From Chaetoceros tenuissimus (lineage: Eukaryota; Bacillariophyta; Thalassiosirophyceae; Chaetocerotales; Chaetocerotaceae), in the NCBI GenBank assembly GCA_021927905.1, contig BLLK01000062.1:868001-932000 (forward strand): a stretch of 64,000 nt of DNA. Reading direction: 5' to 3'. Position numbers and translations under genes: made by a program. This document shows, one piece after another, positions 1-11,322 of this stretch (its first letter is position 1; each line of letters starts with the position of its first letter). Below the pieces are notes generated by a model. The model was not told where the DNA came from, did not search any database, and saw only the letters and a program-made list of their open reading frames with translations.

Positions 1-387
1 GTACTTTTCTCGTATCTAAAAAATCATCAAAACTCTCTCTTTCCTTCCCATCTCTATCTATTCCTTTGTACTTCTTTCAGAAGGGGGGAGGTTGTTTCAC
101 CCCAAAGGTCAAGCAAAACGTCTTTAGCAGTTAAAATAAAACGGTAATAGCTATATATAATAGGTCTATAGCCAAATTGAGCCATCACTGAAGAACGCCT
201 GCTTAGACCAAGCGGAGACATCTTTTTCCACACTGTAGCAACACAGCCAAAAATGAAACCTCTTCTTCCACCACTTGAATTAGACTGAAGCACACTGGCA
301 TTGCATCACACACAGCACTCCAAATACAAATCTCAATTGCTATTCCAATACAATTCGAATCCTTCGATTAGTCTCGAATTAGATACA
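1..387. other. Upstream region, no gene seen
   Basis: No supported gene. This should hold the promoter and 5' UTR of the gene starting at 388. A 79-codon open frame on the minus strand (54-293) has no recognisable motif and starts and stops without splice context, so it is not called. Confidence 0.5.
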
Positions 388-3300
388 ATGGATTCAGAGT
401 CGACTGGCCAGTTGTGTGAGCGTTCGTCTAATGCATGCCGTCCATGGACAGCTCCTCAAAACAATGAGAATGCATACCATTCACCATCAACACCAAACCG
501 CGGTGCATTAACAAATTCATCAAACCTTTCTACTAGTCCCTGTAGAGCGATTGCATTGAATGAATCAAGCAATCAAGCGTTGGGGGAGACGGAATCTCCA
601 GTAAAAGCGACACATGTTGAAAAGCATTTTGATTTGAATCGAATGCCTACCTCTAATGAGTAAGTCTATATTGCTTCCAATCATGTCTCTTCCATCCTTT
701 TAATATTAATTATAGTTTGGTAACACAGGAGCAGTGAGCAGGACGAAAATCAAGCTTCTATCGACCATGATTCTCGAAAACGCAAACGAAATGTACAAGA
801 ATCAAATCATGATGCTGAAACGAAGAAGCACAAGGCCGGCGACATCCGTACCTTCTTCTCTGGACCGTCTGCCCAATCTTCTACTAAAAGGAAGAATGGA
901 TCAAAAAAGAAGGAGTCTAGAACTGCACCAAAAAAGAATCGAGGTCAAGTCGATTTCTACTTTCTCCCAAAAGTCGATGGTGAACTGAAAAGTCCAAGTA
1001 TTCAATCAAGGTAAGCACAGCTGTATATAAGTACTGCATTTCTTATTTGATTAATCATTTACAATTAATTTTTAACCTTTTTAAAATTATAGATCATCAC
1101 AACAGCAACCATCGGATAGTCAAGATATTGAAGTAGATGTGACGCCATTGAATAGCCAAAGTATTTCTCAACTGAAAAGTCCAGGTATTCAAGATAGTGA
1201 AGTAGATGTACCGCCATTGATAAACCGCAACAATCAAGATTTCCATGAGTTTGATTATTTTGAAGATGATGAGGATGATTTTGAAGATGACGAGGATGTC
1301 CATTCGTATGAATTACAGGATTCCGATGCCGATTCTGATTCTGATTCCGACGAAGAAACTTGTGATATTTGTATTTACAAACTTCGTAGTCTCGCTTGTC
1401 CAGTTAGACTAAAGAAGCTAGAAGAGGCGTCAAAACAATGTGTGGAGAATCTGATGGAGGATGGGAACATTACCAATCCCAAATCCGAAAATTTCAAACA
1501 TGTGAAGTATGATAGCTTTTACCAAAACTACAAAAGATGCGCAGTGTACATCCATGAAGGATTGGACAAGATTGGTTCCACTTGTGAATTTCAGAAGAGA
1601 TTGGCTCACTACAAAAACAAAAACAAAAACACGGAGTCTTGTGAAGCTGCCAAAGTTATTTTAGTGATTACTTGTGACTCCCTCACAAAGGAGCAGTGTG
1701 AAAAGATTGAGAACTCTAGAAAAAAGTGCCTGAAATCAATGGGAGGTGTCCAAATACTACCAAAATCATTGCTAGAAATCTTGGATGATCCCTTTTTCCA
1801 TCTTGGTATATACGCTCATTTTTCAGAGGAACGCGATCATACCTACATTTGGAAGAGACAGGACGTATGTTACATTGAGAGTGGTCTACAATTCCTGATG
1901 GGATATGGCGAACGAAAAGAATCAATGCATGAATTTTGTGCATCTGATCATGAAGCATTCTGTAAAAACTACGAGTTCTGTTCAAAGAAAGCTGCTTTTC
2001 TGAGCAAAAAGATGAAGGAGAAATCTGACCTTGAAATGGAGGACTTGAAGGTTGGTGTGTCCAATTTATCATGGGAGCCTGGAGAACGTACGGGTCAGGC
2101 AAAGAATCATTTGCGATCAAAAGTAACAATTGCACGTACTTACCATGAGGAGTACAATGACATGTTCCCAATGGGTGCTATACCAGAGTCTTCTGATATA
2201 GACGAATGCTACAATAAGAAACATCTTCTAAAATATCGCGCTGAAGCGCAGCAGAATTGCAGAGATGTTGCTAAAAAGATCATGGATAGCGAGGAGCCTA
2301 CTGTGAATTACGTTGATACGAATGAGTTTGCTTTTAGCTATGATTTTGAGAAAAACCAAGAGGTAAAAGATGCTGCAGATCAAAGAGCTCATCACTTGAA
2401 CGAATACCTCAAACTTGATTACGACATTGTTCATCAAGAAGACGAAATGATATTGTTGTATACACCAAAATCAAAGTCTTTTGTATATTTCCTTGGCCCA
2501 CTTTGCAAGCTACTTGGGAAGTTCTCATTCAATTCAAAAGCAAATATAAAATCAGCGACCAAACGAGCTGTATATGCTGAGATTTTTCGACAGCTATGTA
2601 ACAAGGCCAAGGGTCGTCCCGATGGTGGAAAGGATGATTTTTTTGGAAATATTCTTTTAGCGCACTATCTTGCCACGACATTGCATCTTCAGCTTCATAT
2701 GCCCTGGAGGTACGCTGTAGCATTTGGTAAAGACATCTTGACATCTCGAGATCTCATGAGTCAAAATAGTGAGTTTACTCAATTACCACGAAGGACGGAT
2801 AGAAATACTCTGTCAATAAAGACTGTGGATGGTAGTGGAGGCCGTGATGGTGCCTCAAGTGGTGATTTCGAAAGACACATCAACTTTTTTGCAAACAATT
2901 TGATTACTTGCTATCCATTGGAAGAAGCTATGCAGAGGGTTGGAAATCTTTTTCGAGAAACAGGTGGGAATTTGCAACCTGGTACTATTTGCAGACGAAA
3001 TGTAAATTATGGAAAGAAGAATTTCTTGAGTCCTGAGCTAAAGAGCAAATGGAATGCTTATTGGAACAGTACTAAAAACAATAGCGGAAATTCCGAGGCA
3101 AGATTTTGGACAGAAGAGGAAAGAGCGGATGGTGATGAATGTTTTGGCCGTCTTGTTGCAGAAGGAAAGAATGTCATTCGAGCAAATTCCAAGGGTGGAT
3201 GGTTCAACATCTGGATTAAAATCCAAGACGACGATGAAAAGAAGTTAGGAATGAAGCAGAATAGTGATGCAAAGCAACCACGTTTGAAATTTGAAGATAT

Positions 3301-3436
3301 GATACACCTACCTTTCAAACACGAAGGACTCAGAACCAAACTCAGGAGCAAGAAAGAAACTCCAAAGTTTGAGAAAACATGTCATATTCGGCTTTCCAAG
3401 ATTCCGACGCTTGTAACTCGAAAGAATTGTGAATAA
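388..3436 (+). CDS. Unknown 965-aa protein with GIY-YIG/T5orf172-like segment and PIP-like motif
   Basis: Three exons (388-659, 729-1010, 1093-3436) join in frame through GTAAGT..ACAG and GTAAGC..ATAG introns, giving 965 aa. The family is not recognised as a whole. Visible parts: a low-complexity N-terminal third with lysine-rich stretches and the motif GDIRTFFSG near residue 130, which resembles the degenerate PCNA-binding box of RFC1-like proteins; an acidic run near residues 240-270; then AVYIHEG (335-341), KIGST (344-348), Arg354 and Glu388-391, spaced like the GIY, YIG, Arg and Glu of GIY-YIG nucleases of the T5orf172/MUG113 type. The large C-terminal half has no motif I know but is repeated in the pseudogene just downstream, so it was duplicated as a unit. 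The ATG at 388 is the first in-frame Met. A nuclear DNA-processing role is only inference. Exon joins are well supported, function weakly. Confidence 0.75.
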
Positions 3437-3649
3437 AAACTTGCCGAGATTTTTGTTCAATATGAAAGGAAGGAATCAGATGAAACATCATACGTGCTTT
3501 AGAGAGTCCCAAAGAAAAAATGAGTACGAAGCGAGAAAATGTGAACAGACATCGTTCATATTGATATAAACAATATCTAATATTTATCATACATGGATCT
3601 TATGAAATACAAGTATGAATGCACAAATCCAATCTGTGCACCATTATTT

Positions 3650-4240
3650 TGGAGGCTCAACAACAATCTTGGCAAGTTTATATTCATAATTCCTTTGGAG
3701 TTACCAGCGTCTGCACCTTGGAAAGCCGAATATGACATGATTCCTTACAGTCTGCAATTTTCATTCTTGAATTTGGTTCCAAGTCCTTCATGTTTGAAAG
3801 GTAGTTGCAATAGTTGTTCAAATTTAAAATGTGGTTGCTTCGCATCACTATTCTGTGCTTTCACTGACGTCCGCTCCTTGTCATTAGTGGTTTTAATCCA
3901 GACATGGAAATTTCCACCCTTGATGGGGTTTGCTCGAATTACATTCGTTGTCTTCGCAACAAGACAATCAAAACATCTATCACCATCCTCTCTCTCATCT
4001 TCTGTCCAAAATCTTCCTCCAAATTCCCACTGTTGTGTGTAGTACTGTCCCAAAAAGCATTCCATTTGCTCCGTAGTTCATGACTCAAGAAATCCTTTTT
4101 CCCATAATTTACATCTCGTCTTCAAATAGTACCAGATTTCGAATTAGTTGCCGTCTCTCGAAAAAGAACAGTAACCCTTTGCATAGCTTCTTCCAATGGA
4201 TAACAAGTAACTATATTGTTTGCCAAATAAAATGTCAGTG
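3650..4240 (-). pseudogene. Truncated inverted copy of the 3' end of the 388-3436 gene
   Basis: Read on the minus strand, this segment aligns base by base with about 2885-3475 of the upstream gene, including the blocks reading ATTCGGCTTTCCAAG and TATCCATTGGAAGAAGCTATGC. It is broken: a Cys codon has become TGA (4122-4124), one base is missing just before the FWTE block so the frame shifts, and a TAA (3745-3747) ends it early. Homology continues past the stop codon of the parent, so the copy arose from genomic DNA. The two copies lie tail to tail, 0.2 kb apart. Divergence is clear but modest. Decay rather than function is the simplest reading, though the antisense pair could make double-stranded RNA. 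Confidence 0.8.
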
Positions 4241-4339
4241 GTTTTGATTCCACCCTTCTATCTCATCGTCATTTACCTTGCCTCGATCTTTTTCATATCA
4301 TACGAATGCTATTTCTGTTGGTGTGTCCTATGAATACTT

Positions 4340-4835
4340 TTCGTGTAGCAGTACTTTCATCTACTTCATAGTCCATACTAATGGCTAACTTTGAAGCTTT
4401 CTTAATAATGGCGTAGGGAAAAGGGCCTCTACAACTTGTAACAGAGGAATACGAAAAAAGATTGTTACATCGAGGAAGGTTTGAGGTAACAATCATGCCT
4501 TACCTACTTTGTACTCGATACGTTATGACTAAGATAGAAGCTTCCCGAGAAATGAATCAGGAAGAAAAGACTAATGACTGAGGTAGCAACCATGCCTCAA
4601 TCTACTTTGTTTTCTGTTGGAAAAGGCTAGGCTTGAAGCTACCTGAGTAAAGGCTTAGGTAGAAGACCTTCTCAGTCTTGCAATTGAGAAAGACGAAAGA
4701 AAGATCGTAATCTCCAGTAATGACAAAGGTTATATGCATGCCTCGATCAACTTGGAAGTCCGGAGGATATGGATAAATTAGAAGCTACCTGAGTAATGGC
4801 TGAGGTAGAAGACCTTCTCGGTCTTGCAAAATAGA
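4340..4835. repeat. Degenerate tandem repeat cluster
   Basis: The block reading GAAGCTACCTGAGTAA, then GGTAGAAGACCTTCTC and GTCTTGCAA occurs at about 4635-4681 and 4781-4828, with a more diverged version near 4392-4440. A second block, CATGCCTCRATCWACTT, precedes each copy (about 4592 and 4737, weaker near 4494). The repeat unit is therefore about 100-150 bp in three to four decayed copies. No ORF runs through it. Confidence 0.6.
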
Positions 4836-6524
4836 TTATAATAACAAGAATATAATTACTTCGAATGGGACAATTGCAAAAGTTGGATAGGTAGTCAACT
4901 TGATTGGTTAGAGCGCGATAACCTGAGGAATTGAAACATAAAAAATAGTCTTCTCATGAGTCGTCTGACGAGGGTCTCATCAGTGAAGGAGAGAAAGGTG
5001 TGGAGGTATTCAACCCACAAGTGCTGAATACTGGTAGCAAAGTTGAGGAAAGATACGTCAATTTGGCAGTGCGATGCTTCGAAGCGATAAAAGATGCAAT
5101 TACAGTTAAGTGTACAAAGGAACTTGTAGGATTGTTGGAACTGAAAAGGAACAGGACTTGATGATAGGAATGAATGTGACACCTGCACACTGTAAATGAA
5201 AAAACCGGAAATATATTTGCTACTGGAGCTGGAGGAGAGGATGTTGTCGTATTGATGTAATGTCACGAGGATCATGTTGAACTATACCTTGTTGAAGGAT
5301 AGGTTTTTGTCGATGGATTTGCTATCTTCATTAGAGCATAATTTGGAATGCTATATCGACTGGCTTCAATTGAGTACCGATTCTGTAGTGTGAAGCTGTC
5401 TTGATTACTGATATATGATGGTCACTTGACTGTTAAGAGAACTGTTGATGGCTGGATTAGTGCCAGGGACGACACTTGAATTAGATGCTTTTAGAGCTTT
5501 TATTGTAGATTAGTTATCGAAGTCTTGGAGGAATAATAGAAATGGAGAAAAGAAAGAGCAGTCCATCATATTAAACTAAACAAACTAGGAGACGTGAGGA
5601 GAGGGTTCCGAATGCCAACTTTACGATGGTAATATTCCCGATGAATATATGGATTCACCAGAGTGTGAACGTCGAAGTCTGGAGTCTAGTTTTGAAGATA
5701 GAAAGCGTTAGAGGAAGTGAAGCTTGACACATTGAATTGCATCCTCGTGTTGTAAAATGCTGCTAGAGATTATTTGTAGTACTTATATGCTGAGATGATT
5801 CTCCATGAAAATACTTCGATGTACATGAAACAAGAAAACTAAACAAGGCAATACAAACTCTATACGAAATATTGACACAGATCGAATTGTTGAGCTTTTG
5901 TGATTGCCAGTATTGAAGATTATAACATTCAGAGAAACACAATAAATCAGCGTATGCATTAGAATATGAAATAAACCAAGCGAAATCAAGATCACAACCT
6001 GCACTGATAGTGGAGGGAATGGACGCTTGTGATGGGTGACCATATCATTCAAAGTCAAGGAGCAGGTACAACAGGGTCAAATCATGCTAACATAAATACT
6101 GCTCGTCTAGATCGTATACTTAGTACTAAATGCTTTCAGATCCAGGAGGCAAATAGCTCTAAGTCATTGTACTGGTAAGTAGATCGCAACATGAGTTCAT
6201 GCAAATGATCATCAAAATAGCGTTGAGATTTTTAAATGCACAATGCACAAATTATGAGGACAGGAAACGCTTGAAAAAACAAAATACTAATAGAGGAGAA
6301 AACAAACATACACTCTACTCGTACTCGTACTTGTACACGAATTTGAAGATACTATCAACTGTTGAAAATTGCTTCAATGTTCATCCTCCATTTGTTTAGA
6401 GAATAGCGCATTTGATTCCGACTCCATCGCATCAAATGAGGAATCTCACTTCTTTCGAAACACTAAACATGCACCATTACATTTCAGCATGAGCCAAACA
6501 TATCGCTTTAGCTATTGATCAGTT

Positions 6525-7400
6525 TTGCTGCAAAGACATGTGACGTTTCCATCAATATCATCAACTTTGATCGTCTTTAGTCAGTATCGGAAATACATTG
6601 GGCACCCAATTGAAATTCAAAGGGATTACACGGCATCCCGAGATCCAAAAGATGTTTCAAACTCTGATGCATTTGAAGAAATCTGTCGTGAAAAACTCTA
6701 TCGTGAAATGTTCGATTTACTTTTGGAACATATACATCCGGACGCAAAGTTGGTTCGAAAGAAACGCTGAAACATTTTGATAGAATCAATGAAAATACTC
6801 CTGCCTTTATCCACGACATAAGGAAAACTTCAACATTGAAGACAAAGATTGCAGCACATTTTCACAGTTTTCGTATTTATCATAAGGCAATGAACAATGA
6901 ATCAGGTGTTTCGTCGAAAATATGCGAGGATACAAAGAGTTCGTTAGATAATGATTGTCGTGCAATCTGCCCTCCTAAAAATCAAGATGTAGATATACGT
7001 AGCGTCATTACTGCATGAGATAGGAATTTATGAGAAGCCAAAGCAGAAGTCAAATAAGCAATCCTCTATAACTTCAAGAAGAGTTTTGCGGCTTCATTTG
7101 TCACAAAAAGTTAAAGAGCATGAGCTTCTCTGAGTTTGAGAGAAAGGTCGCAGAAGACGGTTTGATCAGAAGCAAATTTCAGTAGAAAAAATGTGAAAGA
7201 AGCTCTTCGCAATGCCATGAAGATTGGAGATAATGGACTCTATGCCATCAAAGCAGATCACAACCGAAGGAAACTTATTCTCAGAAAATTCATGATTACA
7301 AACAGTACAAGTTTATACTGCCTACGGACTGAAGATGCAAAGCGATTGCGAAGTCTGTAAGAACCACGAATGCTTTATTGTACGCCGTGGATTGTCTGAG
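6525..7400 (+). pseudogene. Possible decayed gene, unknown family
   Basis: Several adjoining plus-strand frames have protein-like composition: one to 6770 (contains REKLYREMFDLLLEHIHP), another from about 6775 to 7018 (contains KTKIAAHFHSFRIYHKA), and a third around 7185-7360 (contains KEALRNAMKIGDNGLYAIK). They succeed each other with frame changes and stops and no clean GT/AG joins, as expected for an old disabled gene. I recognise no family. It could also be chance open frames, so confidence is low. Confidence 0.3.
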
Positions 7401-7467
7401 GATAATAAGTGATCTATCTTCACTCCAGCTGTTGGAGAAGAGTTGACTCATGGTGTGTTACTGGAAC

Positions 7468-8379
7468 TTATAAAATTAAAGTACTTCCCATCGCTCTTTG
7501 CTCTAACTTGGGAATAATACCCAGCGGAAGAGGATGGTCATTATCTCTTGATTTCTCTAGTTCATTGGTGTAATAAATTAGAGGCCAATCATGTCCGAAA
7601 ATTTCATCAGGTCGAAGACTTGTGACATCTTTCGTACAGCAGTTTGGCAAGCTATCACTAGTAAAAGGTACTGGATCGTCCGTATTCAGTATTTGCTGCG
7701 CATAATCAGCACCTTTTCCAAAGTTATTTTTCCCAAAACCAATATCTAATACTGCCTTTTGCTGAAACGGGTCCAGCAAAGTCAACTGCAAATTAATCTG
7801 ATTTCGACGGACCTTATCCAAGGATTCATTTATTTCTTGAATTACTTGATGGGAAGGGAAAGCACCTACTGATATACCAATAATATGTATATTTCTAGGC
7901 ACATCATCGTTCGAATTCTTCATAAAACTAACTAGCTGTTGACCTACTTTTGCGCCTAATTTGGTTCCTTTAATACTAGCCTTCAAAATGTCAGCTGAAT
8001 CAATACTCCAATCTACAATCTTTACGAAATGGTTAGACTCGTTCTTATTCTGAAGAACTTGAAGCAATTTCTCAGTATTATCATCTTGACCTCCTGCTCC
8101 ATGAAATATGAGAGTAATGTCCTGTATATTTCGACTAGAGAGCTTAGATAGGTCAAATAGATCCACATCGGTTTGTAGTGAACCACTTCTCGCATATCCT
8201 TCCAAAGCCAGTGGTATCGAAACAATTCCTCCACCTAAAGCACGGATAAAATTGCGTCTGTTGAAAAAGTCGTCACGAAACGACGGTTCTTTGGGAGATG
8301 ACGGAGGCGCTTGAAAAGCCAACGACAATGGAACAAGGAGTAGGAGCTGTGCGATTAAGAATACGGCATTCAGTTTCAT
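7468..8379 (-). CDS. Plastid (probably thylakoid-lumen) lipase-like alpha/beta hydrolase
   Basis: Single-exon gene, 303 aa from the ATG at 8379 (the frame opens earlier only at a GTG). Residues 1-22 form a signal peptide ending LAFQAPP, the Ala-Phe plastid motif of diatoms. A twin-arginine stretch, RRNFIRALGGG followed by a hydrophobic run and an AYA-like site (residues about 41-64), suggests a second Tat-type step into the thylakoid lumen. The mature part looks like a lipase-type alpha/beta hydrolase: FHGAGG oxyanion region, nucleophile elbow GISVG, LLDPF as the Asp strand, and GHDWP as a likely catalytic His. These motifs match the order in pancreatic-lipase-like and class 3 lipases. The substrate cannot be told; galactolipid or wax/pigment ester cleavage would fit the location but is inference. 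Confidence 0.75.
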   Translation of the reverse strand: MKLNAVFLIAQLLLLVPLSLAFQAPPSSPKEPSFRDDFFNRRNFIRALGGGIVSIPLALEGYARSGSLQTDVDLFDLSKLSSRNIQDITLIFHGAGGQDDNTEKLLQVLQNKNESNHFVKIVDWSIDSADILKASIKGTKLGAKVGQQLVSFMKNSNDDVPRNIHIIGISVGAFPSHQVIQEINESLDKVRRNQINLQLTLLDPFQQKAVLDIGFGKNNFGKGADYAQQILNTDDPVPFTSDSLPNCCTKDVTSLRPDEIFGHDWPLIYYTNELEKSRDNDHPLPLGIIPKLEQRAMGSTLIL

Positions 8380-9006
8380 GATGAAAATTTCCACTGTTAT
8401 GCTCCTCTTGACAATTAATGATACGCAACCAGATACGAGTATACCGGTTCCGTTTTCAAAGAGATGTTAGAGTAGTCAGCACTCTTTTGCCATAGCCTAG
8501 TTGGTCTGAAGAATAAGAAAATAGAAGTGAGCTCGACTAGACAAAAGATCCAACAAGAAAGATTTTTTCAGAGAGGAAGATGTGTAGTGGGGTTTGATAC
8601 AATGACGAGGAAAGACCGGCTACTAAATTATTATAACGATGTGGCATGGTAAAAGGTTTACTTTCAATGCAAAAACTTCTTTATGACGTTGGTATCACGC
8701 AGATTTACTCATCCCTCAAATAACCATTTTAATTTCAATTTCACATCTTAGTAAAAATTACAATTTGTAAACTATTACCACTCCTTCGTTAAAATTACTC
8801 AATGAAAAGAGAACTACATACGAATTTTTCTTTTACTCCAAATGTCGGGTTGTGGTTTGTTGGCATACTTTCTATTTATGTAATGGTATTTCCATTAATT
8901 GTATTTCCATTCATGTTAAACATTGTATCCATGATATAATTTCTCGTGTCAAAAGAATATATCGATGCTATAGGCCACGCCACGTCCACAATGGACGAAC
9001 AATAAT
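8380..9006. other. Intergenic, promoter of the hydrolase
   Basis: Between the start of the hydrolase (minus strand) and the 3' end of the HIG1 gene. AT-rich; no further gene or repeat identified. A 60-codon plus-strand frame at 8852-9034 overlaps the HIG1 3' end in antisense and is not called. Confidence 0.5.
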
Positions 9007-9440
9007 TTACTTCTTCTCCTCATCTTTAGGGTGATAACCAGGGGCAATATCAAAATTTATAGCATCCAACCCTGCATAACCAATAAAAATCAACAATGTT
9101 GCAAATTGTGCACCAACTCTTGCTCTCATCATTGTTTGCGATCTTGATGCATCACGGTCATAAAATGAACGGATTCCGGATCCAAGAAAATAAGCTGTTG
9201 TAATACATCCAATTGGGACTAAAGGCTCTTTTGAAAACTATTGTATTTGAAAATCAGATACATCATTTATAAAGTGGACACAATACATTACTCAGCACTC
9301 ACTTTACGGTACAACTTTTCTTCAAAAGTTTCTGGTCTAGAATATTTTGGTATAGATTGTTGTATTTGTTGCAATTGCATTTCTTCCGCGGTCATTTTTG
9401 GATTAGAAGCCTGCGCTTGAGTAGATTGACTTGATCCCAT
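9007..9440 (-). CDS. HIG1-domain protein (Rcf1-like, mitochondrial inner membrane)
   Basis: Two exons, 9303-9440 and 9007-9237, join across a 65-bp intron (GTGAGT..ATAG) with phase 0, giving 122 aa. Residues 47-107 match the HIG1 (hypoxia-induced) domain: KEPLVPIGCITTAYFLGSG as the first membrane helix, then MMRARVGAQFATLLIFIGYAG with the characteristic R-x-R-V-x-x-Q signature leading into the second helix. In fungi and animals such proteins (Rcf1, HIGD1/2) bind cytochrome c oxidase and help supercomplex assembly in the inner mitochondrial membrane. The Q-rich N-terminus faces the matrix or intermembrane space in relatives; I cannot tell which here. It is divergent from the AP2-like gene, sharing about 425 bp of upstream DNA. 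Both exons are under 80 codons, so a long-ORF scan misses the gene. Confidence 0.88.
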
Positions 9441-9864
9441 GTTTCTCAGGTAAAGATACTGTATCCTACTTTCCTATTGTTAATGTTGTCTTTGGTTCTT
9501 TTATGGTATTAGTTGTTCTATTGTCTCCTCTCTGTGCTATTTTCTCGTGTGTTGATAGTTGATAGCAAGGTAAAAAATGACTCAGTTATCGGAAGAGAAG
9601 AGGAAGGAAGAAGGAGGGAAAGAAAAGTCGTATTACGTAACTCGTATGACTCTAAATGGCTTTTTTAGCCAATTTTACAAAAATGTCTTCTTCCTTCTCA
9701 CCTTCCTTTTCATAGATTTCGTACGTAGTTACAATACCAAAGACCGGCAGTTTGTTTAGGCAGCAGGATGGCTGGTGGTGCTTCCTTTAACATAATAACA
9801 TCAGAACAAGCAAAAACTAGTTTTCATCATAATCACATCTAATCACTTATAAATTCATAATACA
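9441..9864. promoter_or_regulatory. Divergent promoter region, HIG1 gene / AP2-like gene
   Basis: A 424-bp gap between two start codons facing away from each other must hold both promoters. No specific factor site is recognised. A purine-rich run (about 9592-9624) and a TAAATTCATAATACA block lie just upstream of the AP2-like start. Confidence 0.45.
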
Positions 9865-11322
9865 ATGAGCACCGGTGGAGCAAAAAAGGCTGTACATGTC
9901 AAGGTAAGCAGGAATGTTTTGTAAATATACAGTCATTTGCATGCTTTCATCAAGTCCAAGGCATCATCATTATTAGCACTTGTGCTCCGCATGACTTTCT
10001 ACTGGCATCCGGTCACTAGGGTCACCCCTGTGACACCAGGCAGTGTTTCTCTTGATGTATTTGGCATTTTGAATTTGTTCATCTCATCTTTGTATCTCTC
10101 ACACCTTCTCACTCTAACTGATTTCTAACAGTGGGCTGGTAAGACCATTGCACTCGGAACTTTTCCAGTTGCAGAGGCAGATGAGAAATGTGCTCGTGCC
10201 AAGGCACTCACTAGAGCATGGAGAAGCACCATGAGACCAAAACCCACCCGCGAGTGGGTTATGCTTGAACTTGAGCGTTTGAATGTTCGAGTAGTAAGCG
10301 GTCGCTCTGCCAAGGACGATGAGTACGGAGATGAAGACGGCATGGGTATGGGCAACATGGTTGGTATGGGCCCTAGTGACCAAAATAGAAGAGGTTCTGT
10401 TACTGAATCCCTCATGAATAACAGAGGGCAGGCCATGAATGGTGGAGGCTGGAATGGTGACAACCAAATGGGAGGAAACATGGGATACAATTCTAGTCTC
10501 ATGCAGCGTAGAGGATCTTCTTCTCTTCCAACTGGAATCATGGGGAATGGAAACAACATGAAGAATGGAGACGATTCTGATGTCCCTCCACACAGACCTC
10601 TCGTAGGCGGCGGATCTGCTGCTGCTTACGAAGCTGCGAGAGACGAACATTACCGCCAGCTTGCTGAAAATAAGAAGAACGAGGACAAGGATGATAGTCA
10701 CGGCAATGATATGGGACTTCCTATGCCTAACCCTATGGTTAACATGGGTGGCGGATCAAGCATGGGAGGAGGAAACGATGGTGGAGGTCTAAATGGTCTC
10801 TCCATCAATGCAAACCAACATTACGAAATGCTCAAACTTCATCACATGAATCTCTTGAATGAAATCCAGGAGACTACTTTGATGATGAACATTTATCAAC
10901 AGCAGCAGTTGCAGCAGCAGCAACAGCAGATCCAGCAAGAAGAGATGCGTAAGCGCATGCAACAGGAAAGAGAACATCGCCAGCAGCAACAACAGCAACA
11001 GCAGCAACAGAACAACTACAACAATAGAGGCATGGGGGGAGGAAATCTTCGCAATGTCTACGGAAATAACAACCGCGGAAGTGTTTCAAGTGGATCTGGA
11101 CCTAATGAAATCCCTTCTCATGAAGAGGACTCTCCTCCTCCTGCTCCTCGTGCACCTCCTTCTTCGAATCACCATCAAGTTCCAGAGGAGAAGGACTCCG
11201 CGAGAGAAGATAAACTCGCCAAGATTAAGGCTGAAATTGAGGAAAGAAAAAGAATGTTGGAAGAACTTACTGGAGCTGGAGGAGATGACGAACCTGGCTC
11301 TAAGAGATCTAAGGCGGTGTAA
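9865..11322 (+). CDS. AP2/ERF-like N-terminal domain protein with Q-rich disordered tail
   Basis: Exons 9865-9903 and 10132-11322 (intron GTAAGC..ACAG, 228 bp) encode 409 aa. The first 70 residues contain VKWAGKTIALGTF, then an Ala-rich helix AEADEKCARAKALTRAWR, the strand-then-helix pattern of an AP2/ERF DNA-binding domain (W.G..I.LGTF...EEAA.A), though shorter than the plant version. The remainder is Met/Gly/Asn-rich and disordered, with CAG-coded polyglutamine runs at about residues 260-295 and a charged C-terminal coiled coil (KIKAEIEERKRMLEEL) ending in a basic KRSK patch that could be a nuclear signal. A transcription or chromatin role is inferred from domain type only. The CAG tract is a likely length-variable microsatellite. 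Confidence 0.7.

Larger units (their letters stand above)
4241..7467. other. Long region without intact genes; decayed repeats and fossils
   Basis: About 3.2 kb with no complete gene. It contains a degenerate repeat cluster (4340-4835), a possible tRNA-derived scrap (TTGGTTAGAGCGC near 4900), a 70-codon stop-free plus-strand frame ending at 5161 with protein-like composition but no start, splice context or homology I know, and the decayed frames at 6525-7400 listed separately. The stretch 5280-6500 shows nothing I can name. Confidence 0.5.

Noticed and set aside
54-293. 79-codon minus-strand open frame
   Set aside because: No start or splice context of quality, no recognisable motif, and it lies where the promoter of the 388 gene is expected.
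1097-1303. Minus-strand frame opposite the acidic stretch of the 388 gene
   Set aside because: Antisense shadow of the real gene; hydrophobic composition follows from GAT/GAA codons read backwards.
4880-4950. tRNA-like sequence (TTGGTTAGAGCGC)
   Set aside because: The D-arm resembles an A box, but the acceptor, D and T stems do not pair and no good B box follows, so no tRNA gene is called.
4895-5275. 126-codon minus-strand frame
   Set aside because: Ser/Phe-rich low-complexity composition, and the opposite strand is open with better protein-like composition. Neither is supported.
9577-9759. 60-codon plus-strand frame
   Set aside because: Lies in the divergent promoter; no motif and no splice join to the AP2-like gene.
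10789-11089. Leu- and Ala-rich minus-strand frames
   Set aside because: Antisense reading of the CAG (polyglutamine) repeats of the AP2-like gene.
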